A DNA stretch of 19,567 bases from NCBI GenBank assembly GCA_046734455.1, contig JBKPRJ010000080.1:1-19567 (forward strand), given 5' to 3'. This document shows, piece after piece, positions 14,195-19,567 of this stretch. The stretch comes from DATEOR01 sp046734455. GTDB lineage: Bacteria; Actinomycetota; Thermoleophilia; Gaiellales; Gaiellaceae. How positions within the stretch are numbered: the stretch's first letter is position 1; every line of letters begins with the position of its first letter. The notes below the pieces were generated by a model. The model did not search any database. It was not told the DNA's origin and saw only the letters and a program-made list of their open reading frames with translations. The position numbers and the translations under genes are program-made.

Positions 14195-14296
14195 ATGGGA
14201 CGCGGATCTCGGCCCATCAAACGGTGGCGAAACGACCGTCAGCGCAAGAAGAAGGAGCGCGAGCGGCGCCGCGCCGCCGAGAAGAAGGCGAAGTAG
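14195..14296 (+). CDS. 33-aa highly basic small protein
   Basis: ORF starting at ATG 14195 and ending TAG, just 1 nt before the GTG of the VOC gene. About half the residues are Lys or Arg: MGRGSRPIKRWRNDRQRKKK is the first part, and the remainder is a helical RRRAAEKKAK-type tail. It contains no hydrophobic core, resembling small nucleic-acid- or ribosome-associated proteins. Support comes from a correctly placed TATAAG -10 at 14177-14182, the ATG context and the tight junction with the downstream gene. I half-recognise the type (short actinobacterial basic proteins with RWxxDRQRKxK) but cannot name it. The competing explanation is chance, because the opposite frame would extend the amidohydrolase N-terminus. 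Confidence 0.6.
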   Translation: MGRGSRPIKRWRNDRQRKKKERERRRAAEKKAK

Positions 14297-14297
14297 C

Positions 14298-14687
14298 GTG
14301 ACCGGGCTCGTCACGGCGGTGCACCTCTACGTCACCGACCTCGACCGGTCGACGGATTTCTACTCGCGCCTCCTCGGGTACGGCCCCGCGGCCGCCTACG
14401 ACGAGGGGGAAAACGCCCACAGCGCGTTCTTCGTCCTCGAGCAGCAGACGTTCCTCGTCCTCACCTGGGATCCCGACCGCGGCCGCGAGGTCGGCGGAGC
14501 GGTCCGGCTCGAGCTCGCCGCCGACGAGATCGAGAGCGAGGTCGAGCGCCTCGAGACCCACGGGATCTCCGGACTTGTGACGCGCACGCGCTTCGGCACC
14601 GAGGTCTACGACCTCGCCGACCCGGACGGCCACCTCGTGCGTATCGGGCCGGCCTGGACGCTGCACGCCATCGAAGGCGCTGTCTAA
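14298..14687 (+). CDS. VOC (glyoxalase/bleomycin-resistance) family protein
   Basis: 129 aa with the vicinal-oxygen-chelate pattern: VTAVHLYVTDLDRSTDFYSR at the start, LGYGPAAAYDEGENAHSAFF in the middle, LAADEIESEVERLETHGISG and DLADPDGHLVRIGPA at the end. His9 and the terminal DPDGH positions match metal-ligand or substrate positions of the fold, but the usual conserved Glu is not certain. Starts with GTG 1 nt after the small basic gene's stop and ends 8 bases inside the next gene's apparent CTG start, so it is probably part of a 14195-15549 operon. A lyase, dioxygenase or resistance role cannot be assigned. Confidence 0.82.
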   Translation: MTGLVTAVHLYVTDLDRSTDFYSRLLGYGPAAAYDEGENAHSAFFVLEQQTFLVLTWDPDRGREVGGAVRLELAADEIESEVERLETHGISGLVTRTRFGTEVYDLADPDGHLVRIGPAWTLHAIEGAV

Positions 14688-15549
14688 AGCGCTTCTGCTC
14701 GTAAACCCGCGCTCGGGCGACAAGAGCCCGTCGGCAGAGGAACTTGCCGAGGCTGCGCGCGGCCGCGGTATCGACGTTCACCTCCTCTCGAAGGGCGACG
14801 ACCCCGAGGCGCTCGCCCGCGAGGCTTCCGGGGCGATCGGGATTGCCGGCGGAGACGGATCGCTCGCACCTGTCGCGGGCGTGGCAGTCGAGGACGACAG
14901 GCCCTTCGTCTGCGTTCCCTTCGGGACCCGCAACCACTTTGCGCGCGATGTCGGGCTCGATCCCGACGATCCCCTCGCGGCGCTCGCCGCCTTCGAAGGT
15001 GAGGAGCGCCGCGTGGACATCGGCCGGGCGAACGACCGCTGGTTCCTGAACAACGTCTCGCTCGGCGTCTACGCGAGCTTCGTCCACGACCCGGACAGGA
15101 AGACGAGGAACCGCCTCGTCGCGCTCGGGCGCATGCTTCCGGCCGCCCTCGGCCGGAGCCGGAAGCCGCTCGACCTGTCGCTCGAGGTCGAGGGCAGGAG
15201 CGAGCATCATTCAGCTCTCGTCGTACTCGTGGCGAACAACTGCTACGCGATGCGCTCGCTGGCCGACGCGGGAGAGCGCGAGCGCCTCGACGAGGGCCGC
15301 CTGCACGCCTACGTCATCGAGGCAGTGAGCCGAACCGCGCTTCTCGCCCTCCTCGCGCGCGCCGTGGCCGGCAGCCTCGAGCGCGCCGAAGGCTGGAGCC
15401 ATTGGGGCGCGGAGCGATTCAGGCTCGGGGCCTCCCGGGATCATCTCCACGCCGCGATCGACGGAGAGCCCGTCCTTCTGCCCGCGCCGCTCGACTTCGA
15501 GCTCAGGCCGCGCGCTCTGCGTGTGCTGCTTCCGCCCCGGGTGGCGTGA
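14680..15549 (+). CDS. Diacylglycerol-kinase-like lipid kinase, apparent CTG start
   Basis: 289 aa if CTG 14680 is the start. DAGK_cat/YegS-type ATP-dependent lipid kinase: LLLVNPRSG at the N-terminus (P-loop-like NPxSG), GIAGGDGSLAPV (GGDGS nucleotide motif) and VPFGTRNHFARDVGLD (PxGTxNxFA), followed by a beta-sandwich C-terminal region with SLGVYASFVHD and LDEGRLHAYVI. No ATG/GTG/TTG lies upstream in frame; the first canonical start (GTG 14881) would delete NPRSG and GGDGS. CTG 14680 is preceded by GAAGG and overlaps the VOC stop, so coupled initiation on a rare CTG is likely. It overlaps the 3' end of the convergent PAP2 gene by 47 bp. Substrate lipid unknown; the PAP2 pair next door suggests phospholipid metabolism. 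Confidence 0.83.
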   Translation: MSKALLLVNPRSGDKSPSAEELAEAARGRGIDVHLLSKGDDPEALAREASGAIGIAGGDGSLAPVAGVAVEDDRPFVCVPFGTRNHFARDVGLDPDDPLAALAAFEGEERRVDIGRANDRWFLNNVSLGVYASFVHDPDRKTRNRLVALGRMLPAALGRSRKPLDLSLEVEGRSEHHSALVVLVANNCYAMRSLADAGERERLDEGRLHAYVIEAVSRTALLALLARAVAGSLERAEGWSHWGAERFRLGASRDHLHAAIDGEPVLLPAPLDFELRPRALRVLLPPRVA

Positions 15550-16507
15550 CCGCGAGAGGAGAGCGGCCCGCCGAGAGCGCCCATTGGACGAGCCACCACG
15601 CGCCGAGGCCGAATGCGAACCCGGCGAGGATGTCGACCACGTAGTGCTCGCCCGTGTAGACGATGGCGAAGCAGACCCCGACCGTGAGCACGAGCTGGGT
15701 CCAGAAGAGCCAGCGCGGCAGGCGGTACTTCCGGATGACGAGGAGCCCGATGAGCGGCCAGGCCGCGTGCAGCGAGGGCACGGCGGCGACGACGTTATAG
15801 AGGCTGGCATCCCCCTTCGCCTTGGCGAGCTCGTCGAGCCCGAGGTCGGTGAGGGAGTTCTTGAGCACTGGGTCAACGGGCGGGATGAGGCCGTGCTCCG
15901 CCGCGAGCCATGGGGGCGCCGTCGGCGCGAGCAGGAACGCGATCTCCGCGAGGAACGACACCATGACGACCCCGTAGAGCAGGTCGTTGAAGCCGCGGCC
16001 CGGCCAGCGCAGCCAGATCAGGCAGGCCAGCGCGACGGGGGCGACGAAGTGGGACAGGTACATGAGCAGGGAGAAGATCTCCAGCGGGCCGGTCTCCCCG
16101 TGGTACAGGTGCGACTGCAGCCAGGTCGTCGGCAGGTTGCCGAGGCCGAGCACCTTGTCCGCGTCGATCTGCGGCGTGTAGTGGACCTGGAGGCCCAGGT
16201 CGGGCACCGCCTTCGCGACGAGGCCGTAGCAGAGGAACGCGAGGAACACGGGCAGCCAGTCGCGGACGAAGCGCCCGCCGCGATTCGAGTAGAGCGCAAA
16301 CGCCATCACCGCGAGCAGCAATGCGCCGGGGGAGAGCATCCCGCCGCGGTCGATGGAGCGGAACGACGCGACGAGTGCGAAGACGAGCGTGACGACGGCG
16401 AGCCCGCGGCGCAGGCGCACGGCGCCGGGCTGCTGGGCTGCCTTTCCGGAGTCCAGGAACAGAGCGAGCCGGTCGAGGGGGCGGAGGAGGACGCGGAGCC
16501 CGCTCAT
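15503..16507 (-). CDS. PAP2-family membrane protein (inositolphosphotransferase-like) 1
   Basis: 334 aa, about eight hydrophobic helices. Phosphatase/phosphotransferase motifs: AAVPSLHAAWPL (motif C2, PSLH) and YTGEHYVVDILAG (C3, catalytic His and Asp), with a preceding LLAPTAPPWLAAEHGL luminal segment. This pattern resembles the Aur1/Ipt1-like subgroup of PAP2, acting on phospholipid or polyprenyl headgroups at the membrane. ATG 16507 overlaps the stop of the upstream copy (ATGA), so the two are cotranscribed. The C-terminus (about 20 residues, hydrophilic) overlaps the convergent lipid-kinase gene. Substrate unknown. Confidence 0.86.
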   Translation of the reverse strand: MSGLRVLLRPLDRLALFLDSGKAAQQPGAVRLRRGLAVVTLVFALVASFRSIDRGGMLSPGALLLAVMAFALYSNRGGRFVRDWLPVFLAFLCYGLVAKAVPDLGLQVHYTPQIDADKVLGLGNLPTTWLQSHLYHGETGPLEIFSLLMYLSHFVAPVALACLIWLRWPGRGFNDLLYGVVMVSFLAEIAFLLAPTAPPWLAAEHGLIPPVDPVLKNSLTDLGLDELAKAKGDASLYNVVAAVPSLHAAWPLIGLLVIRKYRLPRWLFWTQLVLTVGVCFAIVYTGEHYVVDILAGFAFGLGAWWLVQWALSAGRSPLAVTPPGAEAAHAERAA

Positions 16508-17442
16508 GCCGCCTGCCTTCGCCGTTCCAGCCGCGCGTGCCCCAGCGCGAGCAGGCGCTGAAGGACCCACCACGCGACGAGGGCATAGACGACGCCGGCC
16601 ATGACGTCGACGGCGTAGTGCTCGCCCGCGTAGACGACGGCGAACGCGACGCCGAGCGCCTGAAGCGCCTGGGCGCCGAAGAGCCACTTCGGCAGACCGT
16701 GCTTGCGGATCACGAGCAGGCCGATGACGGGCCAGGCCGCGTGCAGGGAAGGCACGGCCGCGACGAGGTTGTACGAGCCGGCCGCGTCCTTCCGTTCGGC
16801 CACGGAGTCGAGGCCGAGGTCGAAGAGCCCCTGCTTGATCACGTGGTCGACGTGGGGGATGTAGCCCATGTCGCCCGCCATCCACGGCGGCGCCGTCGGC
16901 GCGAGGAGGAAGGTGATCTCCCCGAGCAGCGAGACGAGCAGGATCCCGAAGAGCAGGTCGCCGAACCCGCGCCCCGGCCAGTACAGCCAGATGAGCGAGG
17001 CGAGGAGGCCCGGGACGACGAAGTGCGAGAGGTACATGAGGATCGAGAAGACCTCGAGCGGCCCCGTCCCGTGGTGCAGGTGCTCCTGCAGCCAGATCGT
17101 CGGCAGGTGGCCGAAGAAGAGGAACCGCTCGGCGTCGATCTGCGGCGTGACGTGAACGCCGGCGCCGATGTCGGGGAGCGCGTTCGCCCCGGCCGCATAG
17201 CCGAGGAAGCAGACGAGCACGAGCCCCCAGTCGCGGACGCTGCGGCCGCCCCACTCCTGCCAGATGGCGACGCAGACGGCCATCATCAGGAGGGCGACCG
17301 GCGAGATGCCCTTGCCGGCCACGGTGCGCTCGAGCAGGAGCGCGCTCGCGTAGACGAAGAGCAGGCCGGCGACCGCTCGCCGGAGGACGGCCTGCGGCGA
17401 GCTCTCGAGCGGCGAGACGAAGGCGGCGACAGCGCGTCTCAC
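16504..17442 (-). CDS. PAP2-family membrane protein (inositolphosphotransferase-like) 2
   Basis: 312-aa paralogue of the downstream protein. Corresponding blocks are VHVTPQIDAERFLFFGHLPT, MYLSHFVVPGLLA, FLLAPTAPPWMAGDMGY, AAVPSLHAAWPVIGLLVIRK and YAGEHYAVDVMAG, so the catalytic Ser/His/His/Asp set of the PAP2 fold is intact. Starts with GTG 17442 and overlaps the next gene by 4 bases. The two copies are clearly homologous over nearly their whole length, a tandem duplication that has diverged substantially. The hairpin at 17490-17527 lies 48 bases upstream of this start and probably ends the preceding transcript. Confidence 0.86.
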   Translation of the reverse strand: MRRAVAAFVSPLESSPQAVLRRAVAGLLFVYASALLLERTVAGKGISPVALLMMAVCVAIWQEWGGRSVRDWGLVLVCFLGYAAGANALPDIGAGVHVTPQIDAERFLFFGHLPTIWLQEHLHHGTGPLEVFSILMYLSHFVVPGLLASLIWLYWPGRGFGDLLFGILLVSLLGEITFLLAPTAPPWMAGDMGYIPHVDHVIKQGLFDLGLDSVAERKDAAGSYNLVAAVPSLHAAWPVIGLLVIRKHGLPKWLFGAQALQALGVAFAVVYAGEHYAVDVMAGVVYALVAWWVLQRLLALGHARLERRRQAA

Positions 17443-17489
17443 GGATCTCGGATCGGCGGAGGGACTCGCCCGCTTGAGGGTTTAAAGCA

Positions 17490-17558
17490 GTGTGAGCGGC
17501 GTCCCCGCCAGAGGACACCGCTCACACACTGGGTCTCCGTCCTGATTCAGCAGGACGG
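17490..17558 (-). terminator. Two tandem hairpins between the M15-like gene and the PAP2 pair
   Basis: Hairpin 1: CCGTCCTG (17537-17544)/CAGGACGG (17551-17558), loop of 6. Hairpin 2: GTGTGAGCGG (17490-17499)/CCGCTCACAC (17518-17527) extended by GTCC (17501-17504)/GGAC (17513-17516). Reading the minus strand, hairpin 2 is followed by a short TTT run in TGCTTTAAAC, so it may terminate the upstream M15-like transcript; the T-run is weak. Confidence 0.5.
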
Positions 17559-17565
17559 CGCCCAT

Positions 17566-19071
17566 CTAGAAGCCGACGTGGATGTGGTCGTAATGGTCGG
17601 CCAGTGCGAACGACGGACCGCCCAGGCCGAGCAGGGAGATGACCTGCCGCGGCTGGAGCTCCACCGGGAGGAGGAGGATGTTGCGCACCGCCTTCTCGGT
17701 GAGGCCGCCGGGGGCCTGGTTGCCATAGATCGACACGCCGCCGAGTGCGGAGATGTCTACAGCCTCACCGTAGATGTGAGCCGAGACGACACCCGGGCGG
17801 GCGTACAGGCCGTGCCCGCTGATCAGGCAGGAGACCGTCACCTGGCCGTGCGCCTGCGCCAGATAGCGGAGCAGCGCGAGGACGCGGACATCGACGCGAC
17901 CGGAAGCGATGTCGCTGCGGCCACCCGCGTAGATGCTGATCCTGCGATCGGCGAGCACTCGGTCCTGCAGCGAGCCCTTCGAGGCGACGAGCCCGCGGAC
18001 GAGAGTACGGAGGCCGACCGCGCGGTTGTAGTTGCGAAGCGCGATCGTCCGGTCGGCGAAGGCCGTGCGGCCCTCGAGGGCGAGGACTGCCTGCCACGCG
18101 CCCTGGTTCGCATGCCGCTCGCGCAGGTTCGAGGCGAGCGTCTTCAGGTGGCCCTTGCTCGCCGGCACCGAGGAGCGGTGGCCGTGCGCCCGGAGGACGC
18201 CGAGCACGAGGGCCCAGTCGACGTGATGGCTGCTCGACACGGCCCGGAGGTTCCGCGCAAAGCGCGGATCGAGGCGCCTTGCCGGAGGGGTCGGGTCGGG
18301 GAGGACGCGATGCAGCCAGAACGTGCCGAACGAGGACGCGTTTTCGGCCTCGGCGGCTGCGTCATGCGCCTGCTCGACGTCGACGGGCGAGCCCGCCGAG
18401 TCGCTCTTGGACTGGCCGTCGCCGGCGTGGCTCTCGGAGCCGGGGCCGGCAGCCGGGCCGTCGGGCTCGTCGGCGGACTGGTCGCCGGAGCCGTTGTCGC
18501 CTCCACCGGAGGCGTTGTCGCCACCGGCCGAAGAGCCGTCCTCGTCGCCCGACGCGGGAGCTGCGCCGTCGTCCGAGGACTGCTCGCCGGAATCACCCTG
18601 GTCATCGGAAGGCTGGTCAGCGGACTGGCCGTCGTCCGAGCCACCGGCGTCGCCGTTGTCGGCGGGCGCCTGGTCCTCGGCGGGGGGCTCGGCCGCGGGA
18701 TCCTCGGCCGCAGCCGGGTTCTCTGCCGGAGCCGGATCCTCGGCCGCCGGCTCTTCGGCTGCCGGCTCGGAGGCCTCGGTGGACGTGGCGTCCGCCTCGG
18801 CTGCAGGGGTGCAGTCGTCGACGAGGCACGCGGCCTGGTCGCCCGCGCCGGCCGTGAAGGCCGCGCCGGCGAAGAAGAGGGTTGCGAACGCGAGGCTCGT
18901 CGCAAGGCGGCGCTTGGAGAACCCGCTCCGCTTGGGCGTGCTGACGGTCTCCGTCTCGGAGACGGCACCGGGCTTCGCATCGTTTCGGCCGAGAGCCCAG
19001 AGGGCCCAGGCGGCGAGAGTGAAGAGTACGAGGCGGAAAAGATCCCGCCGCGAGTTCGTGCTTTGTGGCAT
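17566..19071 (-). CDS. Membrane-anchored M15-like (D-Ala-D-Ala carboxypeptidase-type) peptidase
   Basis: 501 aa. Two hydrophobic segments at about 12-28 and 58-75 suggest membrane anchoring. Residues about 85-240 are a low-complexity Ala/Pro/Glu/Asp/Gly/Ser spacer, followed by a helical region (HVDWALVLGVLRAHGHR, NLRERHANQGAWQAVLALEG) somewhat like lysozyme-type domains. The C-terminus carries SAHIYGEAVDIS (His432, Asp439, the SxHxxGxAxD pattern of LAS/M15 metallopeptidases) and DHYDHIHVGF (H496/H498). This fits a peptidoglycan peptidase exported to the envelope, but a catalytic Glu is not certain. ATG 19071 is preceded by GGGAG at a usable spacing. The long leader is hairpin-rich. It may be sporulation- or lineage-specific; exact specificity unknown. 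Confidence 0.77.
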   Translation of the reverse strand: MPQSTNSRRDLFRLVLFTLAAWALWALGRNDAKPGAVSETETVSTPKRSGFSKRRLATSLAFATLFFAGAAFTAGAGDQAACLVDDCTPAAEADATSTEASEPAAEEPAAEDPAPAENPAAAEDPAAEPPAEDQAPADNGDAGGSDDGQSADQPSDDQGDSGEQSSDDGAAPASGDEDGSSAGGDNASGGGDNGSGDQSADEPDGPAAGPGSESHAGDGQSKSDSAGSPVDVEQAHDAAAEAENASSFGTFWLHRVLPDPTPPARRLDPRFARNLRAVSSSHHVDWALVLGVLRAHGHRSSVPASKGHLKTLASNLRERHANQGAWQAVLALEGRTAFADRTIALRNYNRAVGLRTLVRGLVASKGSLQDRVLADRRISIYAGGRSDIASGRVDVRVLALLRYLAQAHGQVTVSCLISGHGLYARPGVVSAHIYGEAVDISALGGVSIYGNQAPGGLTEKAVRNILLLPVELQPRQVISLLGLGGPSFALADHYDHIHVGF

Positions 19072-19092
19072 TGCCTTTGCTCCCGTTGTCGG

Positions 19093-19116
19093 GCGCCGAG
19101 GCCGCCACTTCGGCGC
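19093..19116 (-). promoter_or_regulatory. Leader hairpin upstream of the M15-like gene
   Basis: GCGCCGA (19093-19099) pairs with TCGGCGC (19110-19116) across a 10-nt loop. It lies about 10 bases from the GGGAG ribosome-binding site (19080-19084 on the plus strand) of the M15-like gene and could modulate access. It has no T-run. Confidence 0.35.
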
Positions 19117-19186
19117 GGATCACTTTCAGACGTCATCCGTTGCCGCGACGGACTCATTGAGCGAAGCGGCGATCGGAAGCCGGGTC

Positions 19187-19242
19187 ATCCCCCTTCCGGG
19201 GCAAAGGCCCCAGCTGCAGGACGAATCACTACGGAGGGGGAT
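19187..19242. ncRNA. Candidate structured RNA element (long nested stem)
   Basis: Outer arms ATCCCCC (19187-19193) and GGGGGAT (19236-19242) pair, extended inward by TCC/GGA-type pairs. They enclose hairpin GGGGC (19198-19202)-AAAG-GCCCC (19207-19211) and an unpaired stretch containing CTGCAG. It lies in the interval shared by the M15-like gene (minus) and the prepilin gene (plus). No known riboswitch class was recognised, and the strand is undecided. Confidence 0.35.
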
Positions 19243-19260
19243 TCTCCGGACTCGGCCTAG

Positions 19261-19341
19261 CGACGATGCTCCGAGCAGTTTGTGGAGCCAAACGGCGGAG
19301 CGGTCACGCCGGAGCGAAGCGGAGGTTTCATCGTCGTGACC
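19261..19341. ncRNA. Candidate bistable junction RNA in the divergent leader
   Basis: CGACGATG (19261-19268) pairs perfectly with CATCGTCG (19329-19336), closing a domain that contains CTCCG (19269-19273)/CGGAG (19320-19324), GTTTG/CAAAC (19278-19282/19289-19293) and GGCG/CGCC (19294-19297/19307-19310). GGTCACG (19302-19308) can instead pair with CGTGACC (19335-19341), which is partly exclusive with the outer stem. This suggests two alternative folds or a pseudoknot. Strand and function are unknown. Confidence 0.4.
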
Positions 19342-19466
19342 ATAAGCGTGCGCCGGATTTTCGAGGCCCACATGCAGAAAGAAGTTCCACTTTCGCACTC
19401 CACATTTTGCAGTTGTGTGCGCATCGATTGCGTGCCCGGGATGACGAAGGGAGGTGACTTCGCAAA
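19342..19466 (+). other. Upstream region of the prepilin gene
   Basis: No gene is seen. It is less GC-rich than its surroundings (for example TCCACATTTTGCAG at 19399-19412). A strong Shine-Dalgarno GGGAGGTGA (19449-19457 region) lies before the prepilin ATG. No convincing -35/-10 pair was found. Confidence 0.45.
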
Positions 19467-19567
19467 ATGACCTACCTCACCGAGCTGTTCGCCGCCATTC
19501 GCAGGCGGGAAGAGGGTCAGACGATGGCCGAGTACGGCGTGATTCTCGCCGTGATCACGGTCCTCAT
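19467..19567 (+). CDS. Flp/Fap-type prepilin (partial, cut by window end)
   Basis: Only the first 33 codons are visible. The short basic leader (LFAAIRRREEG) ends in a class III/Flp prepilin peptidase site: cleavage after Gly of EEG, followed by QTMAEYGVILAVITVL, giving mature Glu5 and Tyr6 and the start of the hydrophobic helix. Such pilins build tight-adherence (Tad) pili. ATG 19467 has a strong ribosome-binding site. The rest of any tad locus lies beyond the window. Confidence 0.88.
   Translation, partial: MTYLTELFAAIRRREEGQTMAEYGVILAVITVL

Noticed and set aside
14165..14314. Signal-peptide-like N-terminal extension of the M20 hydrolase (frame open to ATG 14314).
   Set aside because: It runs over the promoter and coding sequence of the divergent 33-aa gene, and family members begin close to the GTG at 14164.
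19160..19260. Considered as a c-di-GMP-I (GEMM) or c-di-AMP (ydaO) riboswitch because of GGAAGCCGGGTCATCC and GGGGCAAAGGCCCC strings.
   Set aside because: The obligatory core blocks of those classes are absent in the right order on either strand, so only a generic structured-RNA call is made.
16537..19260. Very long plus-strand frame opposite the PAP2 and M15-like genes.
   Set aside because: High-GC shadow ORF; charged low-complexity translation, while the opposite strand carries clear conserved motifs.

Overview
The window is very GC-rich with tightly packed, often overlapping genes and frequent GTG/TTG or non-canonical starts. Together with SelD, CtaA, a PAC2-family protein, a Flp-type prepilin and an actinobacterial-style M20 hydrolase, this suggests an Actinomycetota chromosome, possibly Thermoleophilia-like. 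The lineage is inference from style only. No rRNA, tRNA, CRISPR array, transposase or phage gene was seen.

Layout. (1) 1-3719: a dimethylargininase-type hydrolase (minus), then selD, ctaA and a PAC2-family gene on the plus strand. (2) 3716-6196: a large SF2 DEAH-box helicase on the minus strand, whose stop codon overlaps that of the PAC2 gene. (3) 6297-7820: an XRE-HTH plus TPR regulator (minus) facing a divergent 25-codon ORF. That ORF has a ribosome-binding site, a promoter, an operator-like palindrome and its own UUCG-loop terminator. Its product has a basic N-terminus, a hydrophobic core and a C-terminal Trp-Trp. This is the architecture of an RRNPP (Rgg/PlcR/ComR-like) peptide-signalling pair and is the most interesting item in the window. 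(4) 8075-9996: a helical hypothetical gene converging on a gene for an MshEN-domain protein with a Pro/Glu-rich linker. (5) 10147-12850: an Nramp metal transporter with an operator-like leader, a degenerate metallo-beta-lactamase-fold protein and a peroxiredoxin, all overlapping by a few bases, so probably a metal/oxidative-stress operon. (6) 12859-12926: two degenerate copies of an intergenic repeat. (7) 12926-14164: an M20 amidohydrolase, divergent from a 33-aa basic protein, a VOC protein and a diacylglycerol-kinase-like gene with an apparent CTG start. (8) 15503-17442: two tandem PAP2 (inositolphosphotransferase-like) membrane proteins. (9) 17566-19071: a membrane-anchored M15-like peptidase with a long, hairpin-rich leader shared with a divergent Flp prepilin gene cut by the window end.

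Functional reading: most genes are housekeeping or lineage-typical (selenium activation, heme A synthesis, manganese/iron uptake, peroxide defence, lipid metabolism, cell wall). The candidates for undescribed biology are the WW-peptide/TPR-regulator locus, the structured divergent leader at 19090-19341, and the small basic protein read from a promoter it apparently shares back-to-back with the amidohydrolase.
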